64,000 nucleotides of DNA from Corynebacterium lujinxingii (GCF_014490555.1 NZ_CP061032.1:434001-498000); one strand, 5' to 3'. Shown: positions 43,036 to 52,452, counted from the stretch's first letter. Translations and numbers: made by a program. The notes: generated from the letters alone by a model not told the origin.

Positions 43036-45216
43036 TTAACGCTCCCAGACGCGGTGGGACGCCAGCAGCTCCTTGACCGGATCGGCAGCGGCGTCGGCAG
43101 TGTCGACGGCGACGATGCCCGGCTGGTCCGCCGGCACGCGTGCGCCCTCGAGCGCCTCAGCGCCAGTGTCACCCACAGCGATGATCGCCTTCTTGTGACG
43201 CTCGAACTCGCCGAGCATCGTGTTCACGTCGGTGTTGGCCGGCGGGTTGACGACTACGGCCGCGTCGAACTCGATGGAGCTGGCGGTCAGGTACGTGCGC
43301 GAGATGGACACGTCCTTGCCGCCGATCTTTACGGCCCCGCCCTTTTCGGCGACGAGCAGTGGGGTGGTGCCGGCGGCGAAGAGGTCGTCGACAAGCTTGC
43401 CCACTGCGTCGGCGGAATCACCCAGGTCGGTGGAGATGAGCACGCCGACCTGGCGGCCGTCGATAGGCCAGGTGCCGCCCATCTGGGACAGCGCCTCGGA
43501 CGGCTTCACGTCGGCGACATCATGCTTCTCCGGGTGCGGCAGGCCGAGGTTGTCGGCCACAGCCTCCGCGAGAGCCTGGTCCACGTGCGCGAGCACATCG
43601 AGGTAGCGCACCTTGACGGCCTCCTCGTAGCACTTGCCCAGCTCGAACGACAGCGCCTGGGTGAGGTGGTCCTGCTCGACGTCGGTCAACGAGATGTAGA
43701 ACTGGCGGGGCTGCGAGAAGTGGTCGTCGAAGGACGCGGGCTGCTCGCGGGTGATCTTGCCTTCCACGGCGACAGGCACGTCGATAAACGCGCCCTCGTC
43801 CACAGTGGCCTCGGCCGGGTTGTTCTCGTCGAGCGAGTTCGGCTTGTAGGGTGCCACGCCGGTGTGGGAGCCGACCTGGTGCATGCCGTCGCGCAGGTTG
43901 TCGTTGACCGCGGTGTGCGGACGGTTGATCGGCAGCTGGGAAAAGTTCGGGCCGCCCAGGCGCGAGATCTGGGTGTCCAGGTAGGAAAACAGGCGGCCCT
44001 GCAGCAGCGGGTCGGCGGTGACATCGATGCCCGGAGGCAGGTGCGACGGGCAGAACGCGACCTGCTCAACTTCTTCGAAGTAGTTGCGCGGGTTCTTGTT
44101 CAGCGTCATCGTGCCGATGATTTCCACCGGCGCGAGCTCCTCGGGCACCAGCTTCGTCGGGTCGAGCAGGTCGATGCCCTCGAACATCTGGTCCTCGGTG
44201 TCCGGGAACACCTGTACGCCGAGGTCCCACTGGGGGTAGGCGCCGGCCTCGATGGCGTCGTAAAGATCGCGGCGGTGGAAATCCGGATCCATGCCGCCGG
44301 TGATCTGCGCTTCTTCCCACACCTGGGAGTGCACGCCGAACTTCGGCTTCCAGTGGAACTTGACCAGGGTGGTCTCGCCGTCGTCGTTAATGAAGCGGAA
44401 TGTGTGGATGCCGAAGCCTTCCATCATGCGCAGCGAGCGCGGAATGCCGCGGTCCGACATGTTCCACAGGGTGTGGTGGGTGGCCTCGGTGTGCAGGCCG
44501 ACGAAGTCCCAGAACGTGTCGTGCGCGGACTGTGCCTGCGGAATCTCGCGGTCCGGGTGCGGCTTGCCGGCGTGGATGATGTCCGGGAACTTGATTGCAT
44601 CCTGGATGAAAAACACCGGGATGTTGTTGCCCACGAGGTCCCAGTTGCCCTCTTCAGTGTAGAACTTCGTGGCCCAGCCGCGGGTGTCGCGCACAGAGTC
44701 GGCCGAGCCGCGGGAGCCCAGCACGGTGGAAAAACGGACGAAGACTGGGGTTTCGGCGTCCTTTTTGAACACCTTGGCCTTGGAGATCTTCGATGCGTTG
44801 CCGTTTGCGACGAACACACCGTGCGCACCCACACCACGCGCGTGGACGGCGCGCTCCGGGATGCGCTCGTGGTCGAAGTGTGTGATCTTCTCGCGGAAGT
44901 GGTGGTCCTGCATCAGCAGCGGGCCACGTTCGCCAGCGCGCAGCGACTTCGAGGTCTCCGACAGACGCGCACCCTGGGCGGTGGTGAGGTACTCGCCTTG
45001 CTGCGTGCGCGGATCCGGGGAATCCGAACCGGCACCGAAGTGGAACGGGCAACCGGTGGCGGAGACGTTTGCCGGCGGCTGCTGCGCGTCGGTGTCCTGC
45101 GGCGGGGTGGTCTTGCCGTCGGGCTGTGCAACGCTCGGGGTTGCGGCGCCCGGTTTGCCCGGCGCCTTGTCGCCCGCAGGGGATGCGGCGTTGGTGGACG
45201 GGGTGTTGTCGCTCAT
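43036..45216 (-). CDS. katE: Large-subunit catalase (HPII/KatE type)
   Basis: 726 residues, a clade II large catalase. A ~75-residue low-complexity N-terminus precedes the core: active-site His in ERAVHARGVGAHG, the Asn region WDLVGNNIPVFFIQD, and heme-ligand Tyr in RLFSYLDTQISRLG. The C-terminal ~150 residues form the DJ-1/GATase1-like domain (VGVLISTDLGDSAD ... IIAVGDTGAEAL). It breaks down hydrogen peroxide in the cytosol. It lies in the accD-birA gap and is divergent from birA; no regulator is adjacent. Confidence 0.95.
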   Translation of the reverse strand: MSDNTPSTNAASPAGDKAPGKPGAATPSVAQPDGKTTPPQDTDAQQPPANVSATGCPFHFGAGSDSPDPRTQQGEYLTTAQGARLSETSKSLRAGERGPLLMQDHHFREKITHFDHERIPERAVHARGVGAHGVFVANGNASKISKAKVFKKDAETPVFVRFSTVLGSRGSADSVRDTRGWATKFYTEEGNWDLVGNNIPVFFIQDAIKFPDIIHAGKPHPDREIPQAQSAHDTFWDFVGLHTEATHHTLWNMSDRGIPRSLRMMEGFGIHTFRFINDDGETTLVKFHWKPKFGVHSQVWEEAQITGGMDPDFHRRDLYDAIEAGAYPQWDLGVQVFPDTEDQMFEGIDLLDPTKLVPEELAPVEIIGTMTLNKNPRNYFEEVEQVAFCPSHLPPGIDVTADPLLQGRLFSYLDTQISRLGGPNFSQLPINRPHTAVNDNLRDGMHQVGSHTGVAPYKPNSLDENNPAEATVDEGAFIDVPVAVEGKITREQPASFDDHFSQPRQFYISLTDVEQDHLTQALSFELGKCYEEAVKVRYLDVLAHVDQALAEAVADNLGLPHPEKHDVADVKPSEALSQMGGTWPIDGRQVGVLISTDLGDSADAVGKLVDDLFAAGTTPLLVAEKGGAVKIGGKDVSISRTYLTASSIEFDAAVVVNPPANTDVNTMLGEFERHKKAIIAVGDTGAEALEGARVPADQPGIVAVDTADAAADPVKELLASHRVWER

Positions 45217-45310
45217 GGTTTTAACCTCACAAAGGCAGGGGAGTAATTCCGCCTTTGAGCGTAGCGGTCAGCGGTGCGGCATGGGTGGGAAAACTACTAC
45301 GCTCGTCCAC

Positions 45311-46042
45311 ATGAGTGTGCGAAACGTGCAGCAAATCCAAGACGCGGTAGCGGAGTACTGGCCCGACGTGCGGTGGGTGGAATCCACCGGTTCCACCAAT
45401 GCGGACCTGCTCAACGACAACGCCGCGCCGGGCACGGTGCTCATTGCCGACGAGCAGACCGCTGGCAAAGGTCGCCTGGGCCGGCAGTGGGTCACCCCGA
45501 AGGGCTCCCAGTTGGCCATGAGCATGGTGGTGGATTTGGGCGATACTCCGCCGCCGTTGGGGCTGCTGTCCATCGCGCCGAGCGTGGCTGTGACCGATGT
45601 GGTGCCGCAGGCGCAGCTGAAGTGGCCGAACGACGTGCAGATCGACGGCAAAAAGATCGCCGGCATCCTCTCCGCACTGGATATGCCGCGGGTGATCGTG
45701 GGCATCGGCATCAACGTCGCCATGCGCACCGAGGATCTCCCGGTGGAGACCGCCACGGCGTTAAACCTCGAGGGCATCGACGTCGACTTTGACGATTTCA
45801 CCGCCGACATCCTCACCGCCATGGGCGTGCGGTTCCGGCAGTGGCAGGAGCGCGACCCGCAGCTGCTCGTCGACTACCGCAAGGTGTGCACGACCATCGG
45901 CCAAGAGGTCCGCCTGGAACTGCGCGAGGGCGAGGAGACGGTGCGCGGCCTGGTCACCGGCATCAACGACGAGGGCGAGGTGCTTATCGACGACACCGCC
46001 TACGCCGTCGGCGACGTCCACCACCTCCGCCCGAACCAGTAA
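45311..46042 (+). CDS. birA: Biotin-[acetyl-CoA-carboxylase] ligase BirA
   Basis: 243 residues: only the catalytic and C-terminal domains, without the N-terminal DNA-binding domain of E. coli BirA. Seen: VESTGSTNADLL, the biotinyl-AMP loop DEQTAGKGRLGR, LKWPNDVQIDGKKIAGIL and a VIVGIGINV block. It attaches biotin to Pyc Lys1108 and AccBC Lys560. Because it lacks the repressor domain, biotin regulation must use another factor, consistent with the BioQ-like box upstream of bioB. An upstream open frame across the katE start is not coding. Confidence 0.95.
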   Translation: MSVRNVQQIQDAVAEYWPDVRWVESTGSTNADLLNDNAAPGTVLIADEQTAGKGRLGRQWVTPKGSQLAMSMVVDLGDTPPPLGLLSIAPSVAVTDVVPQAQLKWPNDVQIDGKKIAGILSALDMPRVIVGIGINVAMRTEDLPVETATALNLEGIDVDFDDFTADILTAMGVRFRQWQERDPQLLVDYRKVCTTIGQEVRLELREGEETVRGLVTGINDEGEVLIDDTAYAVGDVHHLRPNQ

Positions 46043-46064
46043 GCGTCAAGTAACCTGGCCGGTC

Positions 46065-46517
46065 GTGGCGAACAAAGCGGTGTTCAAAGTCGGCGAGGAC
46101 GAGACGGTCCTCGCCGACGTGTGCGCGCCGCTTTCCTCACTGACCTTCCCGCTGCTGGAGTTGGTTGCGGTTACGGGCCTGGCCTGGATGGCCATCGGCT
46201 GGATGGATGTCACCCCACACTTCGCCCCGGCGATGCGCAACATCGTGGTGCTCATCTGGGCGATTCTGGCGCTGTGGCGGTTTGTTGCGCCGCTGGTGTC
46301 GTCGAGAAGAAGGCGCTTCGTGGTCACGGACAAACGGGTGTTGGCGCGCGGGCGGCGCGGGGCGGTGGATTCGATCCCCCTGCGCCAGATCCACTCCGTG
46401 CGCCGCGAGCGCGGGGGCTTATGGGTCGCGCTCTACGGCTACGCTCAGCCGGTGCGCTTCGACGACGTGGGCAAAACCCGCGCAGTGGAGAAAACGCTGC
46501 GGGCGCAGCTGCGCTAG
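46065..46517 (+). CDS. PH domain-containing membrane protein
   Basis: 150 residues from GTG 46065. Two membrane segments (about residues 28-48 and 60-78), then a bPH2-type region (RRRFVVTDKRVLARGRRGAV and SIPLRQIHSVRRERG). It follows birA by 22 bases, as in other corynebacteria, so probably co-transcribed. Role unknown. It is a shorter relative of the two PH proteins at 1068-2980. Confidence 0.82.
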   Translation: MANKAVFKVGEDETVLADVCAPLSSLTFPLLELVAVTGLAWMAIGWMDVTPHFAPAMRNIVVLIWAILALWRFVAPLVSSRRRRFVVTDKRVLARGRRGAVDSIPLRQIHSVRRERGGLWVALYGYAQPVRFDDVGKTRAVEKTLRAQLR

Positions 46518-46527
46518 TCCTTGATCG

Positions 46528-47256
46528 CTAATTCTTCACCTCGGTGGTGTGCAGTTGCTCGTCCAAGTCCTCCGGCGAGAGGTGGCCGCCCAAAAATTCG
46601 GCCGTGATCGGCAGGTGCAGTTCCATGTCGGTGCCGGGGCACAGTTCAACGACGGCCTCGTCGACGGTGTAGTCGAGCACGTGCCCGCCGCGCGTGTGAT
46701 CGTCGTCGATGAAGTGCACGTGGCAGCCCGGTACGCCGATGCCCTTGGCGTACATGGGTGTGCGGAAACCGCCGATGACGCCGTCGACGTCGGTGAAGAC
46801 GTGCTCGGCGTCGTCGGACACCGCCTCCGACATCGGCGGGTACGGCTTTTCCTGCTTGGTCACGGTGCGCACGCGCACCTCTTTGAACCGACCGGTGATT
46901 TTCACCGCGGTGAAGAAGTTGGGACTCGGCTCGGCGTCGTCGATAAACTTCGCCAGCTCGGAGCGCACCATGCCGGCGGGGGCCCGGAGAGTTTGGCGGG
47001 GCACGAAGTTGGTCACCACGGTAAACGGGGTGCGCTGGTCAAGATCGGCCACGCGCGCCTTGCCGTCGGAGGTCAGTTGGTGGCACACGCCATCGAGGAT
47101 GAGCATCTCCCCGTCGAGCGCGTCGAAGGTGCCCAGACCGAAGTTTCCCTTGCCCAGGATGTCGCCGATGGTCAGCTCGCCGTCGTAGATGCCGTCGAGC
47201 AGCGCGGTCATCAAAGAGTTCTGGAAAATGGTGTGGCGGGCGATCGTTTCAGACAT
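46528..47256 (-). CDS. alsD: Alpha-acetolactate decarboxylase
   Basis: 242 residues. The AlsD/BudA signature is visible: zinc-site histidines in GCHVHFIDDDHTRGGHV, substrate residues in GGFRTPMYAKGI, and an N-terminal FQNSLMTALLDGIYDGELT block. It converts acetolactate to acetoin, diverting pyruvate and balancing branched-chain amino acid synthesis. It is convergent with the PH gene and divergent from purK by about 40 bases; no acetolactate synthase gene is adjacent. Confidence 0.93.
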   Translation of the reverse strand: MSETIARHTIFQNSLMTALLDGIYDGELTIGDILGKGNFGLGTFDALDGEMLILDGVCHQLTSDGKARVADLDQRTPFTVVTNFVPRQTLRAPAGMVRSELAKFIDDAEPSPNFFTAVKITGRFKEVRVRTVTKQEKPYPPMSEAVSDDAEHVFTDVDGVIGGFRTPMYAKGIGVPGCHVHFIDDDHTRGGHVLDYTVDEAVVELCPGTDMELHLPITAEFLGGHLSPEDLDEQLHTTEVKN

Positions 47257-47296
47257 GTCTTCAATGGTAGCCGTCCCTGCGACTACAGTGTTCGGC

Positions 47297-48478
47297 GTGA
47301 GTAACGCCTATGGGATGCCCGTTGTCGCCGTGCTCGGCGACGGCCAGCTGGCACGGATGATGCAAACGGAAGCGATCGAGCTCGGCGTGGAAACGCGCGT
47401 GCTCGCATCGGACGAGGACAAGTCGGCCGCGCAGGTCTTCGGCGACGTGCGCCTCGGCGATTACACCAACCTCGAGGACCTGCGCGCGATTGTCGATGGC
47501 GCCGACGCAGTCACCTTCGACCACGAGCACGTACCCAACGAGTACGCGCAATTGCTTATCGACGACGGCGTGACCGTCGAACCCCGCCCCGACGCCCTCA
47601 TCTTTGCCCAGGACAAGCTGGAGCAGCGCCGCCGCCTCGCGGAGGCCGGCCTGCCGGTGCCGGCGTTTACCGGCATCGAATCGGCCGCCGACGCCGAGGC
47701 GTTCTGGGACGAAACCGGCGGCGAGGTCTGTCTCAAGGCCACCCGGGGCGGCTATGACGGGCACGGGGTGTGGTTCCCGTCGTCGAAAAGCGAGTGCGCC
47801 GAGTTGGCCGAGGACCTGCTCGGACGCGACCTGCCGCTAATGGCGGAGAAGAAGGTTGCGTTCACCCGCGAACTGTCCGCCATGGTCGCGCGCAACCGCT
47901 CCGGCGACGTGCGCGCCTGGCCGGTGGTGGAATCGCGCCAGGCGGATGGCATCTGCCGCGTGGCCATCGCGCCCGCGCCGGGCATGTCCGCGGAACTGGC
48001 TGCGCGGTGCGAGGATCTGGCCGTGCGCGTCGCCGAGGGCCTCGGTGTGACCGGCGTGCTGGCCGTCGAGCTGTTCGAGTACGAGGGCGACAACGGCCCC
48101 GAGGTGTCCGTCAATGAGTTGGCGATGCGCCCCCACAACACCGGCCACTGGACCCAAGATGGCTGCGTGACCTCCCAGTTCGAGCAGCACCTGCGTGCGG
48201 TGCTGGATTGGCCGCTCGGTGCCGTCGATACGCTCGCGCCCGCAACGGTGATGGTCAACACGCTCGGTGGCGACACGGACCCCGACACCCCGATGGCCGA
48301 GCGCGTCGTCGAGGTCATGCGCAAGTACCCGCAGGCCAAGGTGCACCTCTACGGCAAGGACCACCGCCCGGGCCGCAAGATGGGCCACGTCAACGTCTGC
48401 GCGGCAACCACCGACGAGGCGCTCGCGATCGCCGAGGACGCCGCGCACTACATCATCCACGCAACCTGGAAGGACTAG
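47297..48478 (+). CDS. purK: N5-carboxyaminoimidazole ribonucleotide synthase PurK
   Basis: 393 residues from GTG 47297; an ATG at 47315 is possible. An ATP-grasp enzyme: VAVLGDGQLARMM dinucleotide-like start, KATRGGYDGHGVW, AEKKVAFTRELSAMVARN and NELAMRPHNTGHWT. It makes N5-CAIR from AIR and bicarbonate in purine synthesis. It lies immediately upstream of purE (4-base gap), which uses the product. Confidence 0.95.
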   Translation: MSNAYGMPVVAVLGDGQLARMMQTEAIELGVETRVLASDEDKSAAQVFGDVRLGDYTNLEDLRAIVDGADAVTFDHEHVPNEYAQLLIDDGVTVEPRPDALIFAQDKLEQRRRLAEAGLPVPAFTGIESAADAEAFWDETGGEVCLKATRGGYDGHGVWFPSSKSECAELAEDLLGRDLPLMAEKKVAFTRELSAMVARNRSGDVRAWPVVESRQADGICRVAIAPAPGMSAELAARCEDLAVRVAEGLGVTGVLAVELFEYEGDNGPEVSVNELAMRPHNTGHWTQDGCVTSQFEQHLRAVLDWPLGAVDTLAPATVMVNTLGGDTDPDTPMAERVVEVMRKYPQAKVHLYGKDHRPGRKMGHVNVCAATTDEALAIAEDAAHYIIHATWKD

Positions 48479-48482
48479 GAAG

Positions 48483-48986
48483 ATGGCACAGCCTCAAGTT
48501 GGCATCATCATGGGCTCCGACTCGGACTGGGACACCGTCGCCCCCGCCGCCGAGGTGCTCGCAGAGTTCGGCATCCCGTTCGAGGTCGGTGTGGTCTCCG
48601 CGCACCGCACCCCGGACAAGATGCTCGCCTACGCCAAGGAGGCTCACAAGCGTGACCTGCAGGTGATCATCGCCTGCGCGGGCGGCGCGGCCCACCTGCC
48701 GGGCATGGTCGCCGCCGCCACGCCACTGCCGGTCATCGGCATTCCGCGCGCGCTGGACACGCTGGACGGGTTGGATTCGCTGCTGTCCATCGTGCAGATG
48801 CCGGGTGGCGTGCCGGTGGCCACCGTCTCCATCGGCGGCGCGAAGAACGCCGGCCTGCTCGCCGCGCGCATTCTCGGGGCTTCGGACCCGGCCGTGCAGC
48901 GTCGCATGGTGGACTACCAGGCGCGCATGGCCGCCGAGGTGGAGCGCAAGGACGAGGCGCTGCGCCAGCGCCTGATAGGTGAGTAA
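48483..48986 (+). CDS. purE: N5-CAIR mutase PurE
   Basis: 167 residues, class I PurE: GIIMGSDSDWDT, SAHRTPDKM, IIACAGGAAHLPGM and the GGVPVATVSIGGAKNAGLLA segment. It converts N5-CAIR to CAIR, next after PurK. It starts 4 bases after purK and overlaps the YdcF gene by 8 bases, so the three form an operon. Confidence 0.96.
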   Translation: MAQPQVGIIMGSDSDWDTVAPAAEVLAEFGIPFEVGVVSAHRTPDKMLAYAKEAHKRDLQVIIACAGGAAHLPGMVAAATPLPVIGIPRALDTLDGLDSLLSIVQMPGGVPVATVSIGGAKNAGLLAARILGASDPAVQRRMVDYQARMAAEVERKDEALRQRLIGE

Positions 48987-49446
48987 CCCAATCGTCGTGC
49001 TCGGCGCCCGGATTATCGACGGGCGCCCCTCCCGCATGCTCGAGCACCGCCTGCACAAAGCACTCGAGGTGTGGCGTTTCGAGCCAGCGCCACTGGTGGT
49101 CTCCGGCGCCGGCGAGGCTCGCATCATGGCCGACTGGCTCGTCGCCCGCGGCGTGCCGGCCGCTTCCGTGGTGGTGGAGCCGCACGCCCGCTCCACCAAC
49201 GAGAACTTGGAGCGCTCCCGCGCGCTGTTCCCGGACGCCGCGTATCTGACCGTGGTGACCAGCGGGTTTCACGTCCCGCGCACCCGCGTGTGGGCCTGGC
49301 ACCTCGGCATTCCGGTGCGCACGATCGCCGCGGCGACGCCGTCGACCTCGCGCACCAAGAACTACGCCCGCGAAGTGTTTGCGGTGCCGCACTCAATCGC
49401 GCGCGTTGCTTATCGACGACTCATGCGCCGTCTTTTCAACCGCTAG
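48979..49446 (+). CDS. YdcF/DUF218 family protein
   Basis: 155 residues starting at a GTG inside the end of purE. Family blocks: IVVLGARIIDGRPSRMLEHRL, LVVSGAG, VEPHARSTNENLERSR and TSGFHVPRTR. The DUF218 fold resembles an AdoMet-binding or polyisoprenoid-related domain; actinobacterial short forms like this one lack membrane segments. Function unknown. Coupled to purKE by overlap. The end carries an off-frame copy of the dispersed 13-mer at 49408. Confidence 0.85.
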   Translation: MSNPIVVLGARIIDGRPSRMLEHRLHKALEVWRFEPAPLVVSGAGEARIMADWLVARGVPAASVVVEPHARSTNENLERSRALFPDAAYLTVVTSGFHVPRTRVWAWHLGIPVRTIAAATPSTSRTKNYAREVFAVPHSIARVAYRRLMRRLFNR

Positions 49447-49509
49447 CGGGGTCGTTCCGCTGCCGCTGCTCCGCCGGTGCCGGGTCGTTCGCGGACCCCA
49501 AAAAACGTA

Positions 49510-49623
49510 GATGACGATACCTCGATGACAATAAATGCAGGTCAAGGCGTTTTGGGGATTTTCGGCCCGTGGGGAGCAGAAACGCGCTGACCAGGAACTA
49601 TTGTCATCGAACTATCGTCTTCT
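49510..49623. mobile_element. MITE-like foldback element, 114 bp
   Basis: Terminal arms 49510-49534 (starting AGATGACGATACCTCGATGA) and 49599-49623 are inverted repeats matching at 22 of 25 positions. Pairing continues inward imperfectly (GGTCAAGGCGTTTT against the complement of AAACGCGCTGACC), so almost the whole element folds. There is no ORF. It sits between the YdcF gene and a convergent small gene. No target-site duplication is obvious. Confidence 0.7.
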
Positions 49624-49654
49624 GGAGATGAGGGGCCCGCTCGTGGCGGCGGAA

Positions 49655-49948
49655 CTAACGGGGCAGGCCCGGCAGTTCGATGCCCAAGTCGATGCCGAGG
49701 TGCGGGCCGGCGAAGTAGAGACCGGCGGCGCCGAGGGTTGCCACGATCGCGCCCGCGCCGAGGATGACGGCGAGGAAGCGCAGCGCGTTGTCCACCTGGT
49801 CCTGGGAGAACTCGGTGCTGCCCGGGCCGGTGGCGTTCTGGGTGGTGTCGGCGGCAGCGGTCTCGGCGTGGGCCGGGGCGGCGGCTGCAATCACCAGGGT
49901 GGGGGCGAGCGCCAGTGCGGTTGCGCGGCGGGTCAGGGTGCGCGACAT
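49655..49948 (-). CDS. Small exported/membrane protein
   Basis: 97 residues from ATG 49948 with AAGGGA upstream. It has a Sec signal peptide ending AHA, a short acidic mature stretch, then a C-terminal membrane helix (about 58-80, LRFLAVILGAGAIVATLGAAG) and a Gly/Pro-rich end. It should sit at the outer face of the cell membrane. No family recognised. A longer in-frame start at 50011 seems unlikely because it would bury the signal peptide. Confidence 0.7.
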   Translation of the reverse strand: MSRTLTRRATALALAPTLVIAAAAPAHAETAAADTTQNATGPGSTEFSQDQVDNALRFLAVILGAGAIVATLGAAGLYFAGPHLGIDLGIELPGLPR

Positions 49949-50014
49949 CGGGATTCCCTTCATTTCACGGGGGTTTGACCGCCACAGTTTAGCCCACTTG
50001 CGCAGGGGCAACGA

Positions 50015-50674
50015 TTACTGCTCGATCACGCGGGTGACCTTCTCGGCGTCTGTGATCTCCTGCAGCCGGTCGGCGGAGGCGAGCCCGGTGACGGCGACGA
50101 CCGAACCGCCGGCGGCAAGCGGGGCGAGCACGGCGGTGCGGAACCCGTCGGTGCCGTGCCAGCCCTGGACGAGGTAGCGTTCGGCGTCGATGCCGTCTTC
50201 GGCAAACGTGGACAACTCCGGGCTGATGCCGAAGTACGCGTCGCCGTAAAAACGCACCGTCGGGCCGAAATCGACCGTCCCCGGGGGAAGAGTGCCGCCG
50301 GCTTCGACGATGCCGCGGCCGAACGGGTCGTCGGAGACGAGCACACACTCTGCGGCGGACGTCCAGTTGTCGGCGTGCTCCGGGGTGGTGAAGACGATGT
50401 CGGGGGCGGTGACGGGGGCGTCGATAAGCGGAGCGCGCGACGAGTTGAACGTGCCCACCGCAATGACGGCGGCCTGCCAGGAGACCGGCAGGTCGATGAC
50501 GATGCTGGCCTCGGGGGAGAGGTCGAATTCCTCGTCGAGCATGTTGGCCACTTTGCTGGCCCAGTTGTCCAGCGTTTGGGCGGAGAAATCCATGCGGATA
50601 CCCCGCGCGTCGTCGTAAATGGTGAAGCGCGGGGTTGCGGGATCGGCGGAAAGTAGGGGACCGAGCATGTTCAT
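50015..50674 (-). CDS. TIGR03089 family protein (AMP-ligase-like, truncated)
   Basis: 219 residues. It resembles the N-terminal part of acyl-CoA synthetase/AMP-binding enzymes (SAQTLDNWASKVANML, VSWQAAVIAVGTF) but lacks the ATP-binding P-loop and C-terminal domain, the pattern of the actinobacterial TIGR03089 family. It is a conserved, probably non-catalytic relative near LCP genes in actinobacteria. A signal peptide or membrane helix is absent. Confidence 0.8.
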   Translation of the reverse strand: MNMLGPLLSADPATPRFTIYDDARGIRMDFSAQTLDNWASKVANMLDEEFDLSPEASIVIDLPVSWQAAVIAVGTFNSSRAPLIDAPVTAPDIVFTTPEHADNWTSAAECVLVSDDPFGRGIVEAGGTLPPGTVDFGPTVRFYGDAYFGISPELSTFAEDGIDAERYLVQGWHGTDGFRTAVLAPLAAGGSVVAVTGLASADRLQEITDAEKVTRVIEQ

Positions 50675-50692
50675 GCCCGCCCAGTGTAGGCA

Positions 50693-52369
50693 CTACAGGA
50701 AGATTGCCGAGCCGGGGCCGAGCGGCAGGTCGAACTGGTACCAGATGAACAGCAAGATGGCCCACGACATCCAGAACGGGATGACGAAGACGATCAGGCG
50801 CGACATCAAGGTGCCCAGGCCGGCCTTCGGCTCGTAGCGGCGCAGCAGGGTGAGGATCACGATGATGTACGGGTTTAGTGGGGTGATGATCTGGGTGGCG
50901 GAGTCGCCGACGCGGAACGCGGCCTGGGTGAACGACGGCTCGAAACCGATCAGCGCGAACATGGGCACGAACACCGACGCCATGAGCGTCCACATCGCGG
51001 AACCGGAGATGACCAGCAGGTTTAGGCATGACGCGAGGATGATAAATGTCAGGATCGCTCCGAAGCCGGTAATGCCGGCGGACTCCAGCAGGGCGGCGCC
51101 CTTGACGGCGGAGAAGGTGCCGATGCCGGACCAGCTAAACAGCGAGATGAACTGGCCGAGGATGAACGCCAGGACAAGGAAACCGAGCATGTCGCCCATC
51201 GCCTTGGTCATCATGTCCACGACGTCCTTGATGTTGTTCACGGTGCCGGCGGCCTTGCCGTAGGCGATGCCGAGGACCAAAAAGTAGGTGAAGACGATGA
51301 AGACGATCGACTGCAGCAGCGGAGACTTCGGCAGAAACGCGCCTTCCTCGTTGCGCCACGGAGACGACGGGATGAGAACGGCGACGAGGATGATCGCGGT
51401 GACGATCACGGTGGCGATACCCGCCCACTTCAGGCCGCGGCTTTCCTTGTCGGTCAGTTCCACGGAGATCTCGTTGCCGTCGGCGTCGCGGTTCATGCCA
51501 TCGTCTCCTTCGACCATGTCTTCCGGAACGTCGAGCTTGTGCATACGTGGCTCGAGCACCTTGTCGATTACCAATCCACAGATCAGGCCGAGCACGATGG
51601 AGGCGGCGATGTTGAAGTAGTAGTTCGAGATCGGGTTGACGTGGGTGGCATCCAGGTTCGGCAGCGTGTCCATCACGGCGTTGGTGATGCCGGCGAACAA
51701 GGCGTCGAGCGAGGTGGGCACGAGCGCGGTGGAGTAGCCGGCGCCCACCGCCGCGAAGCCGCCGAGCAGGCCTGCGACCGGGTGGCGGCCCGCGGCCTTG
51801 AACACCATCGCGGCCAGTGGCGGGACGACCACGAACGCGGCGTCGGCCATGATCGAGGCGGTCACGCCGATGATGCCGACGGCGTACGGCAGGATCGAGC
51901 GGTTCGCCGAGCCGAACAGTTTGCGGATCAGGGCGGAGAGCATGCCGGAGCGTTCGGAGACGCCCACGGCGAGCATGATCGGCAGCACGGTGGCCAAGGG
52001 CGGGAAGCCGAGGTAGTTCTCGCCCATGGTGGTGGTGGTGAACCAGGCGAGACCCTCGCCGGTGAAGAAGCCCTTGATGACCACCTTTTCGTCCTCGCCG
52101 GGGACCTCGACCTCGGCGCCGAAGTAGGCCATCACCGTGGAGACGGCAGCGGTGAACAGGAACAGGATGAGAAAGAGCGTGAACGGCTCGGGGAGTTTGT
52201 TGCCTACGGCTTCGACGCCGCCGAGGACGCGGTCCAGGGCAGTTTTCTTCTCTGGCGGGCTGCGGTCTGCGCTGTTGTCGGGGTCTTTTGTGCTGGTTGT
52301 GGTGGGCGCGCCGGTGTCGCGTTCGGAGGTCCGGCCATCGCCGTTGTGTGTGATCCTCGATGTGCTCAT
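50693..52369 (-). CDS. abgT: AbgT-family transporter
   Basis: About 558 residues with some 11-13 membrane segments and the AbgT family blocks (EPFTLFLILFLFTAAVSTVM, DAAFVVVPPLAAMVF, DSATQIITPLNPYIIVI). An internal acidic, highly charged loop lies near residue 290-310. AbgT proteins import p-aminobenzoyl-glutamate, and some relatives export sulfonamides. It is divergent from an M20 amidohydrolase that fits AbgB, so a folate-catabolite salvage pair is the simplest reading. Start at MSTSR (52369) or two codons earlier. Confidence 0.9.
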   Translation of the reverse strand: MSTSRITHNGDGRTSERDTGAPTTTSTKDPDNSADRSPPEKKTALDRVLGGVEAVGNKLPEPFTLFLILFLFTAAVSTVMAYFGAEVEVPGEDEKVVIKGFFTGEGLAWFTTTTMGENYLGFPPLATVLPIMLAVGVSERSGMLSALIRKLFGSANRSILPYAVGIIGVTASIMADAAFVVVPPLAAMVFKAAGRHPVAGLLGGFAAVGAGYSTALVPTSLDALFAGITNAVMDTLPNLDATHVNPISNYYFNIAASIVLGLICGLVIDKVLEPRMHKLDVPEDMVEGDDGMNRDADGNEISVELTDKESRGLKWAGIATVIVTAIILVAVLIPSSPWRNEEGAFLPKSPLLQSIVFIVFTYFLVLGIAYGKAAGTVNNIKDVVDMMTKAMGDMLGFLVLAFILGQFISLFSWSGIGTFSAVKGAALLESAGITGFGAILTFIILASCLNLLVISGSAMWTLMASVFVPMFALIGFEPSFTQAAFRVGDSATQIITPLNPYIIVILTLLRRYEPKAGLGTLMSRLIVFVIPFWMSWAILLFIWYQFDLPLGPGSAIFL

Positions 52370-52452
52370 GCACATATGTTGTACCAGTCACACTTGATGT
52401 GCACTACGGTTTGAGGAGAATTCCATTCGCCCGATAGAAACGGATATGGAGA

